Shown: piece after piece, positions 24,674-41,920 of the stretch
Layout of the letters: the number at the start of each line of letters is the position of its first letter
How positions within the stretch are numbered: the first letter of the stretch is position 1
Source: Tetrahymena thermophila SB210
Lineage: Eukaryota; Ciliophora; Oligohymenophorea; Hymenostomatida; Tetrahymenidae
Assembly: GCF_000189635.1 (NCBI RefSeq)
Contig: NW_002476495.1
Span: 62,001 to 126,000 of the forward strand
Direction: 5' to 3'
DNA: 64,000 nt
Made by a program: the position numbers and the translations under genes
Notes under the pieces: generated by a model
What the model was told of the DNA's origin: nothing
Databases searched by the model: none
The model's input: only the letters and a program-made list of their open reading frames with translations

Positions 24674-26325
24674 TTAAATATTAAAAACTTATTTGGTTAG
24701 CCTATTTTATTGTTGCCATCTTATAATTACAATTATAAAATTAAGGATATTTATATAAAATAATAAAAAATAAAATTGTGAAATCCTATGTTTGTTTTTT
24801 ATATATTAAGAATAAAAATATTTGATTTTTTAATAGTAAAAATAAATTCTTAAATTTTACATATCAAAGCTATTCTGAACTTAATAAATAGTTCAAAAAC
24901 AGAAACTAATTGTTTTTATACTTAATTATATATTTGAGATTTTATTTAAGATATTCAAAAATCAGCTTTTGTAGCTTGAAAACTAATTTTTCAAGCAAGC
25001 TAAATAAATCACCTGCATCAATTTTAATTTTACTTCCAAATCTTTTTTACTTAATAAAAAATCAAACAAAAAACTTTAATTAAATCAGCATTAGAATTTA
25101 ATTATTTTTAAAAACTAAGGGCTAAGCAATTTTCTTTAAGTTAAAAACAGGGGGAAAAATAATTTATTTTATAAATTTTATAAGTTTAAATTTATAAATT
25201 TTTTTTCATCTAGAAAAAAATAAATTAATTTGAGTAAAAATATAATAAATAAAATAAAACTTTCTAGAGTATGAATGTATCTATGTTTTTATTTGTTGAA
25301 TTTAGTATTATCTTTTAGCATTTTGAAATAAATAAATTTTTTTCTATATTGTTTTATTTAATTTATTTAAATTTCTTTTTTCTAATTATCAATTTACGCT
25401 TCAATTGATTCTTTGCATATAAATTAAAGTATCACAAAAATATCAAATTCATAAAAAATAATAAAATTGATTAAATCTAATAATGTCTAGAAATTTGACA
25501 AAATGATGTAAGTTTTATTGTTTTATTTGAATGTGCCTGATATAAATTAATTTATATTCTTATAAAAAAAGCTTCTTTAAAACTAAATTTTACATGTACT
25601 GAAAGTGAAAATAGATTTTTTTAAAAACTAACAGATATTAAATAAAATAACTAATTAATTAAATTAAGTGAAATAACTAATTAATTAAATTAAATGAAAT
25701 AACTAATATTTTAAATTAAATGAAATACTAATTAATTAAATTAAATGAAATAACTAATATTTTAAATTAAACGAAATACTAATTAATTAAATTAAACGAA
25801 ATACTAATTAATTAAATTAAATGAAATAACTAATATTTTAAATTAAATGAAATAACTAATATTTTAAATTAAATGAAATAACTAATATTTTAAATTAAAC
25901 GAAATACTAATTAATTAAATTAAATGAAATAACTAATTAATTAAATTAAATTATAAGACTCATAGCTGCGTATAAAAGATTTTGAAGTTAAATAAAAGAA
26001 CGCAATAAAATCTTATTAGAGATAAGCCACTTTAAAAGATCAACAACAATTAAAAGCTGTGAAGAAATCAAACAAAAATTACTTTTTTTTTGAAGTCTAT
26101 CTAATAATAATAATGTAATATTTAATATTTTTGGATAACCATATGTAATATTTAAAATTTTTGTAATTATATGGTTTTAACTAGAATATGTAACTATTTA
26201 AGTAATGATAGATAAATATTTTATTAATTATTTTTTATAGATATTTACAAATAAAAATTATATTTTTACATATATGTGATGTCTAGAGTTCATAAAAAAA
26301 CTCAAAAAAAAAAAATTAAAAAGAA
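24674..26325. other. Spacer between unit B copies
   Basis: 3' flank of the four-cysteine gene to 25199 (end of unit B), then about 1.1 kb of sequence not found elsewhere in the window. That part carries a minisatellite (25639-25952) and a short lysine/glutamine-rich open stretch near 25970-26090 that could be a gene scrap. Homology resumes at 26289, only about 37 bases before the next start codon. Confidence 0.7.
25639..25952. repeat. Minisatellite of two interleaved 25-26 bp unit types
   Basis: About a dozen units of the form AAATAACTAATTAATTAAATT or AAATAACTAATATTTTAAATT, each followed by AAATG or AAACG. The two types alternate irregularly and some units lack one A. The array lies in the unique spacer between the two large duplication copies. 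Confidence 0.9.
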
Positions 26326-26832
26326 ATGAAAACTTTGATTGCTATTGCTCTTTTATTAGCTGTTGCCTCTTGCCAAGTCTATCCTTTCAATGTTGGAAGT
26401 GAATGCTCTACTGCTAAATGCCCTAGAAGTTATTGGACTGTAGGAAATGTTGACTAAAGCTACACTTGCCCTTTATCTGGAAAATCTACTGCTGCTTTCA
26501 CATTATAAAGAGGTTAATACTTTTTTAATTTCACAGCTTACAACTTCATGTCTACTGATGTTAAAGTTTCTATTCCTCTCACTTATGTTCCTAAACCCTC
26601 TTAAAATGGTGTTTAGTATTTCTCAAACTTGAAATCTAACGAATAGTTCGCTATCATGAATTGCACTATTGCTGGTGCCACAGCTTACTCTAGCCTTTGC
26701 AACAAATATCCTTTAGTTGGTATTAAAGTTATTAAGAACGTTTTTGAATCTTCTTGTGCTTTTGGTTTGAGTCCCTCTGCCAGATCATTCTTACAATAAG
26801 CAGGAGACTTTGAATTTGAAGCTAACTACTGA
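26326..26832 (+). CDS. Secreted six-cysteine protein, member 5 (168 aa)
   Basis: Frame of 169 codons to TGA 26830-26832. It is the unit B copy 2 counterpart of member 3, with the same signal peptide, six-cysteine pattern and C-terminus. Only about 37 bases of the upstream region are shared with members 2 and 3; beyond that the promoter side is unique sequence, so this copy may be regulated differently or be weakly expressed. The frame is intact. Confidence 0.92.
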
Positions 26833-28513
26833 TTGATTCGATAGATAAAAGTTTACATATAATTTAAAAATTAAAACATATTATTTGTATGAATACAATT
26901 AATATATAATTTGTAAATTATATTATCTAATAAATCCATTTATAAATAAATTAGAATTTAAACCTGGTAATAATTTTATTTTATTTTATTAAATTATGAT
27001 TAATTTGTTATTTTAATTTGTATTCATTTCAATTAAAAAATATAAAACAAATATATATAATTGCTATTATTAGGTTATTTAGCTAATAACTTAATAATTC
27101 AATCATATTGGCAGTGTTAACTTTTAAATTTTGATTATTATAATATAATAAGATTATATATTCTATAAAATTTTGATAAAATATTAGTTGATAAGGACAT
27201 TTTATTTGATAAATATAAGCAATTTATATTTAATTTTTGATTAAATGATATTATTTAATACACAACAAAAATATAGGTGTGTGTGTTTTATCATAATTGT
27301 ACATGTTTCTATCAATCTACTTTTAAAATAAATAAATTTTTTCAAGCTAGTAACTAAAAGTTAATTTTTTATTTTGTTTAAAGAAATTTAAATAGTGTAT
27401 GTATGTGAGCTTATGCAATTTAATTCAGAAATATACAATTTATTTTATTTATAACCAAGATAGTATCAAAATTTTGTTTGTTGATAATAATAATTTAAAA
27501 AATTTAAACAGATTCAATTTTTTTGAGTTTTACATAAACAAAAAGTTTTATCAGAAAATGCATAATTAAAATATAAAAAATTAAATTAAAAAATAATTTT
27601 ATAAATTTTATATCAAATCAAATAGTTGCTGACCTGTAACATAACTAACTACCTCCCTATTTTTATGAATAGATTCTAATATTTAATTTTTAACAATTAA
27701 AAATAAATTCATAAATTTTACGTTTGAGTGCTTTGTTTAAATTAGAAGTAACTAATTAATTTAAAAATTAATTAAATATTTTATCTTTTATCTGAGATAT
27801 TTTGATTAAAAACATCAAATTTATTAACTGAATAACTAATTTTTAGCAAATATAATAGTAAGATATATTTTTTTATTAATAAATTAATAGATAAATTTCC
27901 AGCTTTTATTTCTTATTTTTTTGTTTATCTTAAAAAACCATCTTTAAAAAAATTTTTTTTATTCCAGATAAAGATAAAATACAAATAAAAGATAAGAAAT
28001 AAATTGTATAAAATTAGTGTTTCAATATTATTTTGTGCTTAAATTAAACAAAATTAATATTTTAAATACCTTTTCTCTATATTTTTATTACATTCTTTTC
28101 AAAAATTTTTGATAAAATTCAATTAAGTTTTATCATGCATAGTATTTCTTAAATAATAAATAGAAAAATTCTCAAAATAAGAAAACAAACTATTAAATAA
28201 ATTAATTAATTGGTTAAAATTAGACATAATCTTTTATTAATAATGTAATATTAATATAATTCAAAATACCACATGATTTTGTTTACAATTATTAAATAGC
28301 TGAAATCTCTATGTGAAAATAAGGATTTATTTTAATTTTACAAAAGAAAAATTAAATGATTTAATTAGATGGAATAATAAATTTATATTTCTAAAGTACA
28401 ATAATAGCAAACAAATAATCATATTAATATATATTCATTTATTTATTTACTAGTAGAGATATTTTTAATATTATTATTTATATATTAGTTAGTATTCGTC
28501 AAATCAAAACAAA
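26833..28513. other. AT-rich spacer between convergent members 5 and 6
   Basis: Copy of 19671-21269 with small indels. No additional feature is seen. Confidence 0.6.
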
Positions 28514-29020
28514 TCAAATTGAAGATTCGAATTCCAAGGGCATTTCTTATTGTAAGAAAGCGTATCTGGGAGCATCCAAACCGAAGGCGCATCCATTTTG
28601 GAAAGTGTTGTTGTAAATCTTACCACCAACTAAAGCGTGCTTAGAGCAGAGATTAGTGTATTATCTAGCAGCAGCAAGGGTGCAGTTCAAGATAGCAAAA
28701 TTGTGACCTTATTAGAGAGCAGAGTAATATTAGAGACCATTTTAACTAGCATTAGGATTGTAAATGAGGGGAATAGTAACTGCTGCATCAGAAGCTAAGG
28801 CATTGTAGGCAACAAAATCTAAGACGTAGTTTCCTTGAACACTTCTGAATCTAGCCATACTGTTTCCAGCCTTAGGGCAAGTATAATTGTAATTGGTGTT
28901 ATTGAAATACCAGTAGCTTCTAGAGCAAGCAGCAGTAGAGCATTCGTTACCGACATTCATGGGGTAAACTTAACAAGAAGCGACAGCTAATAAGACAGCT
29001 AAAGCGAATAAAACCTTCAT
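28514..29020 (-). CDS. Secreted six-cysteine protein, member 6 (168 aa)
   Basis: Minus-strand frame from ATG 29020-29018 to TGA 28516-28514, 169 codons. I see one amino-acid difference from member 4: CSTAAC in place of CSTASC beside the second cysteine; a synonymous change lies in the NEC region. All six cysteines, the signal peptide and the tail are kept. The near-identity shows either a very recent duplication or ongoing gene conversion. Function unknown. Confidence 0.92.
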
Positions 29021-30807
29021 TTATTTTTGATATATTATTTTTTTGTACTTTTTTGTATTTTCTTAATTAATGTTAATTTATAAAATTTTGTTTGTTCTGA
29101 ATGCAGTATAAGAAGTTAGATAGATAGATAGATTAATTGATTAGGCAATTAATAAAGAAATAGTTAAATAGGCAAAATACAGATAAACCTTTAAGACTAT
29201 TTAATTAATTTAGGGACTGATCAGAAAATTACTTAAGATTTATTTTTACTTAGTTTTATTAAAAGATCTATCTAATATGAAAGTAAAAATATTGGAATAG
29301 AAAGATTAATTTGGCAAATATATCATAATTAATTGAAAAAATGATCTATTTTGAATAATTGGTAAAAGTATCAATCTGTTTACAAAATAAATTTGATTAT
29401 TTATTAAATTTTTTCTTTATATGTTTGAGAAGCTAATTTTATTATTTTCTCTCAAACCTAAAAGTAAAATAGAAAATAAGAATTATTTTTTTAGCTTAAA
29501 TTTTTTAAAATGTTTAGTTAGATTTATGATAAATTGAATGTTAAATCTCAAATTTTAATAATAATAATATGCTATAAATAATTTATAAACAAAAATTCAA
29601 TAACCTTTTTAATACATCCCTGACCAGAAAAAAATGTGTTTTTATTAGAATTAATGTATTTCTATTAAAACTAAAAATTTTTCTGATATGAATAGATTTG
29701 ATTTGATTAAATTAATTCCAATCAAAATCAATAATTATAACATTGAGAAAATTAATATGAATTAAAAATAATACGCATGAACACATATATTTTTGCGTAT
29801 GTCTATTTAGATCTTTGAAATAAATTATTTATTTAATTCATATAAATAATAATAATAATAATATTTTTGAAAATCTATTAGTAATTTGAGTAATTTAGAA
29901 TATTTTTTTTATTTTGAAAAAGTTATGAAGATATTGAACTTTTTAATAGAAAAAAAGATAAATAATTAAAAATATTAAATTCATATTAAGTAAAATAGAT
30001 ACTTAAATTAAAATACATAAAAATAAAATAAATATTCAAATAGTTTATATTTACTTTTATAGATAATGTTTATATATAGATTTATGTTTTTAAATTTAAA
30101 CAAAAATAAATTTCAAAGATGTGACTGAAGGTAATTCTAAAATAAAATAAATCTGAAGAGAATTCTCAATAATAAAAAATAAGATTGGTTTTATCAAAAA
30201 TAATAGTTTCTATTAGGAGTGGGATTTAGATATAATTAGATAAGATCTTAAATCTATCTAATATGATATATTACTTTTAATGATTATTTGTTGATAATTA
30301 GTATTCATAATCAGTAGGCGTGGTAGGTATTTTATAAAATAAAATAAGTTAAAAATGAATGGGAAGAAAATTTGGAGGTTCTGTTCATTTTTTGATTCTT
30401 AAACAAATAAATATTTGACCCCCATATTGATTAAAATTTGAGATTTAAAAATAATTAATTAATACTATAAATATTTATTTTATAATAGTTTATCATAAAA
30501 AATATAAAAGATTGATTTATTTTAGAATAAAATAATTAATACTATTTATATTTATTTTATAATAGTTTATCATAAAAAATATAAAAGATTAATTTAATTA
30601 ATTAAGATATTTTCAACTTTAAAAAAATTTAAATTAAAGGCTTTTAAATTTGAATACAAACCAATGATATTAAAAGAAGTATAAATCAAATAAGTTGACT
30701 TTCAAAAATTAAATAGTTAAAATAAATTTCTGTTGTTAAATACAGAATTTTACAAAAAGTTTCTGATAGGAATACAGTATATATTGATTTAATTATTAAT
30801 TAATATT
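29021..30807. other. AT-rich spacer upstream of member 6
   Basis: Copy of 21777-23559 with minor indels, such as extra AAT triplets near 29855. No gene is seen. Confidence 0.6.
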
Positions 30808-31322
30808 CGTCAAATCTAATTTAGCTTAATTAAAGATTCTAAACTAAAGGAATTTTTTTATCTGGGAGCATCAAAGCGGAAGATCCATTCATTTTGAAAG
30901 TATTGCTGTAGAATTTACAATAAAATAAAGTTTGATTAGAGGAGAGATTAGTTTATTTAATAGAAGCAGTAATGGTTCAGTTTGAGATATTAAAGCTATT
31001 ATTATCTTATTAGAGAGTTGAATAATGTTAGGGACTCATTTAAGTATCATTTTTACTTAAAATGAATGAGAGGAAAAGTAATTTGTAAGTCATAAGAAAA
31101 AATATATAGAAAATAAAATACAATATATAGCTTACTTGAATATTTCTTAATCTATTAAAAATATTTCCAGACTAGAAGGAGTATAACCGGAGTTGTTGTT
31201 TTTGTTAAATGATCAGTAGTTTCTCAAGCTTATATGTAGAATATTCGTTATCCCAACATTCATAAAATAAACTTAGCAAGAAGCGACATCTAATAAGACA
31301 GCTAAATAAATACAAATTTCAT
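30808..31322 (-). pseudogene. Decayed six-cysteine family copy (pseudogene 2)
   Basis: Counterpart of the pseudogene at 23560-24075. It shares the same main lesions (intron-like GTAAGCTAT insertion, lost Trp and Cys codons, shifted leader) plus a few private changes. Shared lesions show the gene was already dead before unit B was duplicated. Confidence 0.75.
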
Positions 31323-31602
31323 TTTTGGCTTTTTTATTTATTCTTTTTAATAAATTATTAAATATACAACGGGACAGATATTTTTAGATTAGGGCTGATC
31401 AAAAAATTGATAGTTAAAATTTTTATTTGTTTAATGAAAAATGATAGAAAAAAACATAGAAAATGATTTATTTTGAATAATTAGATGAAATATCAAATTA
31501 ATTTAAGCTAATAAATTATTTATATACGATTAATAATAGAACTTTATTAATAAAGATTTATCAAATCAAACAAACTTTAATCAGCTTTTAAGAAAAAATA
31601 AA

Positions 31603-31920
31603 ATGAAATCAACTGTTTTACTTGTTGCTATCTTATCTCTATTAAGTTTTGCAACTATTTACTCTATTAAAAGTCTAGATAGATAAGAAACTGAGTACTC
31701 GGATTTATAACTCTGTTTAAAACCTATAGATCCAGATATTGGTATAGATGTAGGAACTCTTGTACTTAACAGATGCCAACAAAATATGACTTTTAATATA
31801 ACTTTGGAGACAGGAACAATAATTAAAACTAATTGTCTTGGCTATCTTGAAACTTAAGCTATTAGCTAAATTCCCTCAACTGGAGTTGTTGGATTTGAAT
31901 GGAGACAAACTGCATGCTGA
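31603..31920 (+). CDS. Small secreted four-cysteine protein, copy 2 (105 aa)
   Basis: Frame of 106 codons to TGA 31918-31920. By eye it is identical in sequence to the gene at 24356, including signal peptide, four cysteines and the C-terminal Cys. It is the unit B copy 2 counterpart, sharing at least 1.5 kb of upstream sequence. Intact. Confidence 0.85.
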
Positions 31921-33386
31921 TTAAATATTAAAAACTTATTTGGTTAGCCTATTTTATTGTTGCCATCTTATAATTACAATTATAAAATTAAGGATATTTA
32001 TATAAAATAAATACAAAAATAATAAAAAATAAAATTGTGAAATCCTATGTTTGTTTTTTATATATTAAGAATAAAAATATTTGATTTTTTAAAAGTAAAA
32101 ATAAATTCTTAAATTTTACATATCAAAGCTATTCTGAACTTAATAGTTCAAAAACAGAAACTAATTGTTTTTATACTTAATTATATATTTGAGATTTCAT
32201 TTAAGATATTCAAAAATCAGCTTTTGTAGCTTGAAAACTAATTTTTCAAGCAAGCTAAATAAATCACCTGCATCAATTTTAATTTTACTTCCAAATCTTT
32301 TTTACTTAATAAAAAATCAAACAAAAAACTTTTATTAAATCAGCATTAGAATTTAATTATTTTTAAAAACTAAGGGCTAAGCAATTTTCTTTAAGTTAAA
32401 AAGAGGGGGAAAAATAATTTATTTTATAATTTTTATAAGTTTAAATTTATAAATTTAGTTCTGATCTAAAATTTATTGAAATTTTTTTAGTTTTCTCAGT
32501 GAATAAATGAGGGATATTAGAATAAAAAGATTAATTTGGTAAATTCATAATAGCTAATTGAAAATTAATCTATTTTGAATAATTAGTAAAAGTATAATTA
32601 TTTTAAGCTAATAAATTGTAAATATATCATCAATAGTAACACTATATTAATAAGCAAATCTTTTTTTGGTTGCTGTATATCTTTAAATAAAGGATGAGAT
32701 AAATAAATTAGCTCTGATCAAAAATTTGTTAATTTTTTTTAGTTTGATAAGGGAGTAATATAAAAATATTAGAATATAAAGATTAATTTTGTAAACTAAA
32801 AATTACTATTTAAAAAATGAAATTTTTTGTATAGTTAGTAAAAGTGCCAAATTATTTTAAGCTAATAAATTATTTATATACAATTAATAATAGAACTTTA
32901 TTAATAAGCAAATATTTTTTTGGTTGCTATATATCTTTAAATAAAGGATGAGATAAATAAATTAGCTCTGATCAAAAATTTGTTAATTTTTTTTAGTTAA
33001 AAATTAATTTGGTAAATCCAAAATTTTCTAATTGAAAAATGATCTAATTTGTATAATTAGTAAAAGTGTCAAATTATTTTAAGCTAATAAATTATTTTTT
33101 TACTATTAATAATCTCTTTTTGGTTACCTGTATATTATTAAATTATGGACAAGATAGCTATGATCAAAAATTTGTTAATTTTTTTAGTTTGATCAGAAAG
33201 TAACAGAAAATAAATACAAGATGAAAGATGGTAATTTCATAATAACTAATTGTAAAATTATCGAATTTTAATTATTAGAAAAACTATCAAATTATTTTAA
33301 GCTTATAAATTGATGATAATAATGGAACTATTAATAAAGATTTATCATATCAGACAAATTTTAATCAGCTTTCAAGAAATAATAAA
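31921..33386. other. Spacer with repeated promoter-like blocks
   Basis: To about 32455 this is the 3' flank of copy 2. From about 32456 to 33350 a block of roughly 200-250 bp that includes TGATCAAAAATTTGTTAATT and TTATTTTAAGCTAATAAATT recurs about four times in degraded form. The same block occurs once upstream of each of the other two four-cysteine genes. No gene is seen. Confidence 0.7.
32456..33350. repeat. Tandem copies of a four-cysteine gene upstream block
   Basis: Units start at about 32456, 32711, 32965 and 33155. Each has a TGATCAAAA phrase, an AGTTTGAT-like phrase, a GATTAATTTGGTAAAT-like phrase and TTTTAAGCTAATAAATT. The last unit runs into the start codon at 33387. Units are diverged and of unequal length, so the amplification is older than the unit B duplication. 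Confidence 0.65.
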
Positions 33387-33710
33387 ATGAGATCAACTGT
33401 TTTTCTTGTTGCTATCCTATCTCCGTAAAGTTTTGCAACTATTTACTCTATTAAAAGTCAAGATAGAGAAGAAACTGAGTTCTTGCTTGTTTAACAAAAC
33501 TGTTTAAAAATTATAGACCCAGATATTGGTGTAAATGTAGGAATTCTTATACTAAACTAATGCCAACAAAATATGACTTTTATTTTTACATTGAATTATT
33601 TACTATAACCAGTTACAAGTAATTGTCTTGGCTATCTTGAGACTTAAATCATTAGCTAAATTCCCTCAACTGGAGCTGTTGGATTTGAATTGAGACAAAT
33701 AACATGCTGA
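33387..33710 (+). CDS. Small secreted four-cysteine protein, diverged copy 3 (107 aa)
   Basis: Frame of 108 codons to TGA 33708-33710, intact despite many substitutions relative to copies 1 and 2. Four cysteines, IDPDIG, NCLGYLETQ and QIPSTG are kept. Changes: a Pro-Gln pair inside the signal peptide core (ILSPQSFA) that may weaken secretion, two extra residues before the first Cys (LLVQQNC), loss of the second sequon, and Trp100 changed to Leu. It shares about 500 bp of 3' flank with the others. It is either a diverged functional paralog or an early-stage pseudogene with an open frame. Confidence 0.75.
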
Positions 33711-36700
33711 TTTAATATTAAAAATTTATTTCGTTGGCCTATTTTATTTTTCCATCTTTTAATTATAATGATAAAATTAAGGAAATTTATATAAAATAAA
33801 TATAAAAAAACAAAATAAAATAAAATTGTGAAATCCTATTTTTTTAAAATATTTGATTTTTAAGAATTAAAAAAAAATTCTTAAATATTTCATATGAAAG
33901 CTATGCTTAATTTAAAAGTTAAAAAATAGTTATTAATTGCTTTTAAATTTATTAAATATTTGAAATTTCAATTAATATAATTTCATTAAAAAATCATCTT
34001 TCTTAGCTAAAGAATTAATTTTTCAAGCAAGCAAAATAAATCTATTACATCAATTTTACTTTAGCATATAAACCATATTTATTAAAAAAAATTGAAACAA
34101 AAAACTTTTATTAAACCAGTATTAGAATTTAATTATTTTTACAAATTAAAGATAAATCAATTTTCATTAAATTAAAAATAGGAGGCAAAAGTAATATATT
34201 TTATAACTTTAATAAGTTTAAATTTACCTATGAATATAAGCTAATTTTAAGAAAAAATCATAATCGACTCCAATAATTTGGTAAAAGATTGTTGTTATAC
34301 CATAAAAATATATTTAGTTAAAGTTTATCAAATATAAAATAAAATTTTAGCACATTTTTTTTAATTGGATAAAATTTTTGAAACTTGTTTTCATATTAAG
34401 AAATACTGAAAAATTTGACACAATATGTATTATAAATTTTATTTCTAAATATAAATTAAATGATAATTTATGATTTTTTAAAATTGGTTGCTAATAAAAT
34501 ATGTTCAGTAAATAAATTATTTTATATCTTTTATTTTTTTAATTGTCAGTTTTGAATTAATTGTAAATAATATCATTTTCTAAATATAAACATTTTAAAA
34601 ACTTAATTAAATTAAAAGGAATCTTTAAAACAAATAAGTGTAATTTAAATTTGAATTTACTTTTATAAAACGAAATTTTTTATTTAATTTTTTCATAATT
34701 ACTTTAAAAATATTTATTTACTTAAACTAATACCTTTAATTTAAGGTTTAAGTATGAAAGACATAAATTGATCAATATTTGTATCTTTATTCATATTATT
34801 TCTAAAAAAAATTAAAATATTTTATCTAATAAAGATTTTAAGAATCTTAATATTAAATTTTACTTTAACTTAAATAATTTTTGAATGATGTTTGAAAATT
34901 GCTATTGCGCTATTTACCTACTCTTTCAAGGAATATAAATATTTTTTCAATACTATTATTTTTGGAAGTATATTAATCAAGATAAAATTGAATATTGAGA
35001 GGAAAATACAAATACTAAAATTCTATCGAGTTTACTAAGATTATAAGAAATCTGAAATTTAATTAAGTTCAACTATAAAGTATTATGAGCCAAAAAAATT
35101 GACTATATTCATTACAAAATAATATTGATTTTTATAGAAAAATTAATCATTTTTTTTTTCTTTGTAACTAAAATTAATTGATTGATTGTCTGTCTGTCAT
35201 TTTTTCGTTTTTCATATTAATATATTAAGCAATAAAATGTAAATTTTTTCTCCTGAATTTTTGAATTTTATATACTTAAATGAGTTACCTCTAATTCGCA
35301 AATTAATTCTTGATATTAAAATAGCTTTACTTAAGCCCATATTTTTATTTGTTTTCTGATTTTTATTATTTTATTTTTATATAAAATATTTTATTCTTAA
35401 ATGGGCAAGATATTGATAGAATAAATTTCAATATTATCGAATATAATTATAAGTTATTTGTATTATTTTATGTTTTTTCTCAATTTAATAAGTTCCATCC
35501 ATCCTAATATATATAAGCGCGGACTTGCTTACACTGATAATTTTTAAAAGTAATTTCTATTCAGAATTATAAAAGGGTTACTTTTTTTTACTTTAATAAA
35601 ATAAATGAAAATTTATTTAGAGATAATACTGGAATTAAATATACTAAGAAATTAGTAATAAAAACAGTGATGATTTATTTACTTAGCTTGTTTTCTATTT
35701 AATTAAAGCCTAATAAAAAAAAATTCTTTTATTGAAAATCTTGTTTTTTTTTTCAAAATATGTAAATATTGGTCAAACTGAAAGATAAATTTAATTTCTT
35801 AAATTACTGCAATGTATATAGGAAAATATTAATTTTGAAAATCGTAGAAATTAAACTTTACAAAATTTTGAATTATGATTGAATCTTTTTTAGAGTTGAA
35901 ATCAAAAAAATAATTATCCATAAGATTGATACTTTAAAAATGAAATAATAATAAATTTCCTTAAAATGACCATTAATATGAATTTGGTGATGATACTCAA
36001 AAATATTTATTTGCTTTGATTTCAATTTATTTATTCAATTATAAAAAGTTATATTTTTTGCTTAATCAAGCTGCTAACTTATAATATAAGAAATTAATTT
36101 CTAGTGTGGTTATGTTATTTTATATTTTTTTATTTAAGGAAAAACTACTTATGAGTTAAAGGATAAAATTCAAATTAATTGTTATTAATTATTACAATGG
36201 GTAAAAAACACAAAATATATTATAAATAAGAGGTTTAAAATAAAGAAAATATAAATAAAGAATTTAGCATCCCAGTAATATATTATAGTGGAAGTTAAGT
36301 TTTTACTTTAATGTTGTAGTAATAATTATAGAGTGAGTATAGATAACAAGCTATTTAGTAGTAATTAACATAAAATTTAATTTTCTTCTTTCAAATATAA
36401 ATTACTATTTCATAAAAGTAAATTAAATTAAAATTAATACACTTTTGATAATACCACAAATACTAGTAAATGTAAATGCGTTAATAATTTTAGCCAATCA
36501 TCATAAAAGAATTGAGTTTTTATTTCTATAAAATGTTTTAATAGCATATTTACCAAGAAATTTGTTTAATCTTATCATAAAAATAGTTAAAGAATTTGAG
36601 GAATAATATTTTACTGAGTATTTCGAATAAAAAGCCTTTTATATTAAAATATGTAAGCAAATAAGTTCTATTTTTGCAAAATATTATTTTTACCATAAAG

Positions 36701-36775
36701 TAAGTTTAAAAAACTAAAAAGATTTGCCTTAAATTTTTTAATTTTTTTTTTAATAAGAAAAACAAACAAATTCAA
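33711..36775. other. Gap before the ABC transporter cluster
   Basis: To about 34215 this matches the 3' flank of the four-cysteine genes. From about 34375 it matches the spacers upstream of the second and third transporter genes, so the ABCC repeat unit includes about 2.3 kb of upstream DNA. No additional gene is seen. Confidence 0.65.
36491..36508 (+). promoter_or_regulatory. Conserved CCAAT-containing block upstream of transporter 1
   Basis: TAGCCAATCATCATAAAA is preserved about 285-305 bp before the start codon of all three transporter genes while neighbouring spacer sequence has drifted. A CCAAT-type promoter element is one reading; it may merely be a slow-evolving part of the repeat. 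Confidence 0.35.

Positions 36776-41920
<5,145 letters not shown>

Larger units (their letters stand above)
19126..25199. repeat. Large duplication, unit B copy 1 (about 6.1 kb)
   Basis: Contains member 3 (+), member 4 (-), a decayed minus-strand relative and the four-cysteine gene (+). The same order and spacing recur at 26289-32455 with an offset of about 7.16-7.26 kb and only scattered substitutions and small indels, in coding and non-coding parts alike. The copies are in direct orientation. Confidence 0.92.
26289..32455. repeat. Large duplication, unit B copy 2 (about 6.1 kb)
   Basis: Direct-orientation copy of 19126-25199 with the same gene order: six-cysteine (+), six-cysteine (-), pseudogene (-), four-cysteine (+). 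It starts at the leader just before the ATG at 26326 and loses similarity at about 32455. Confidence 0.92.
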
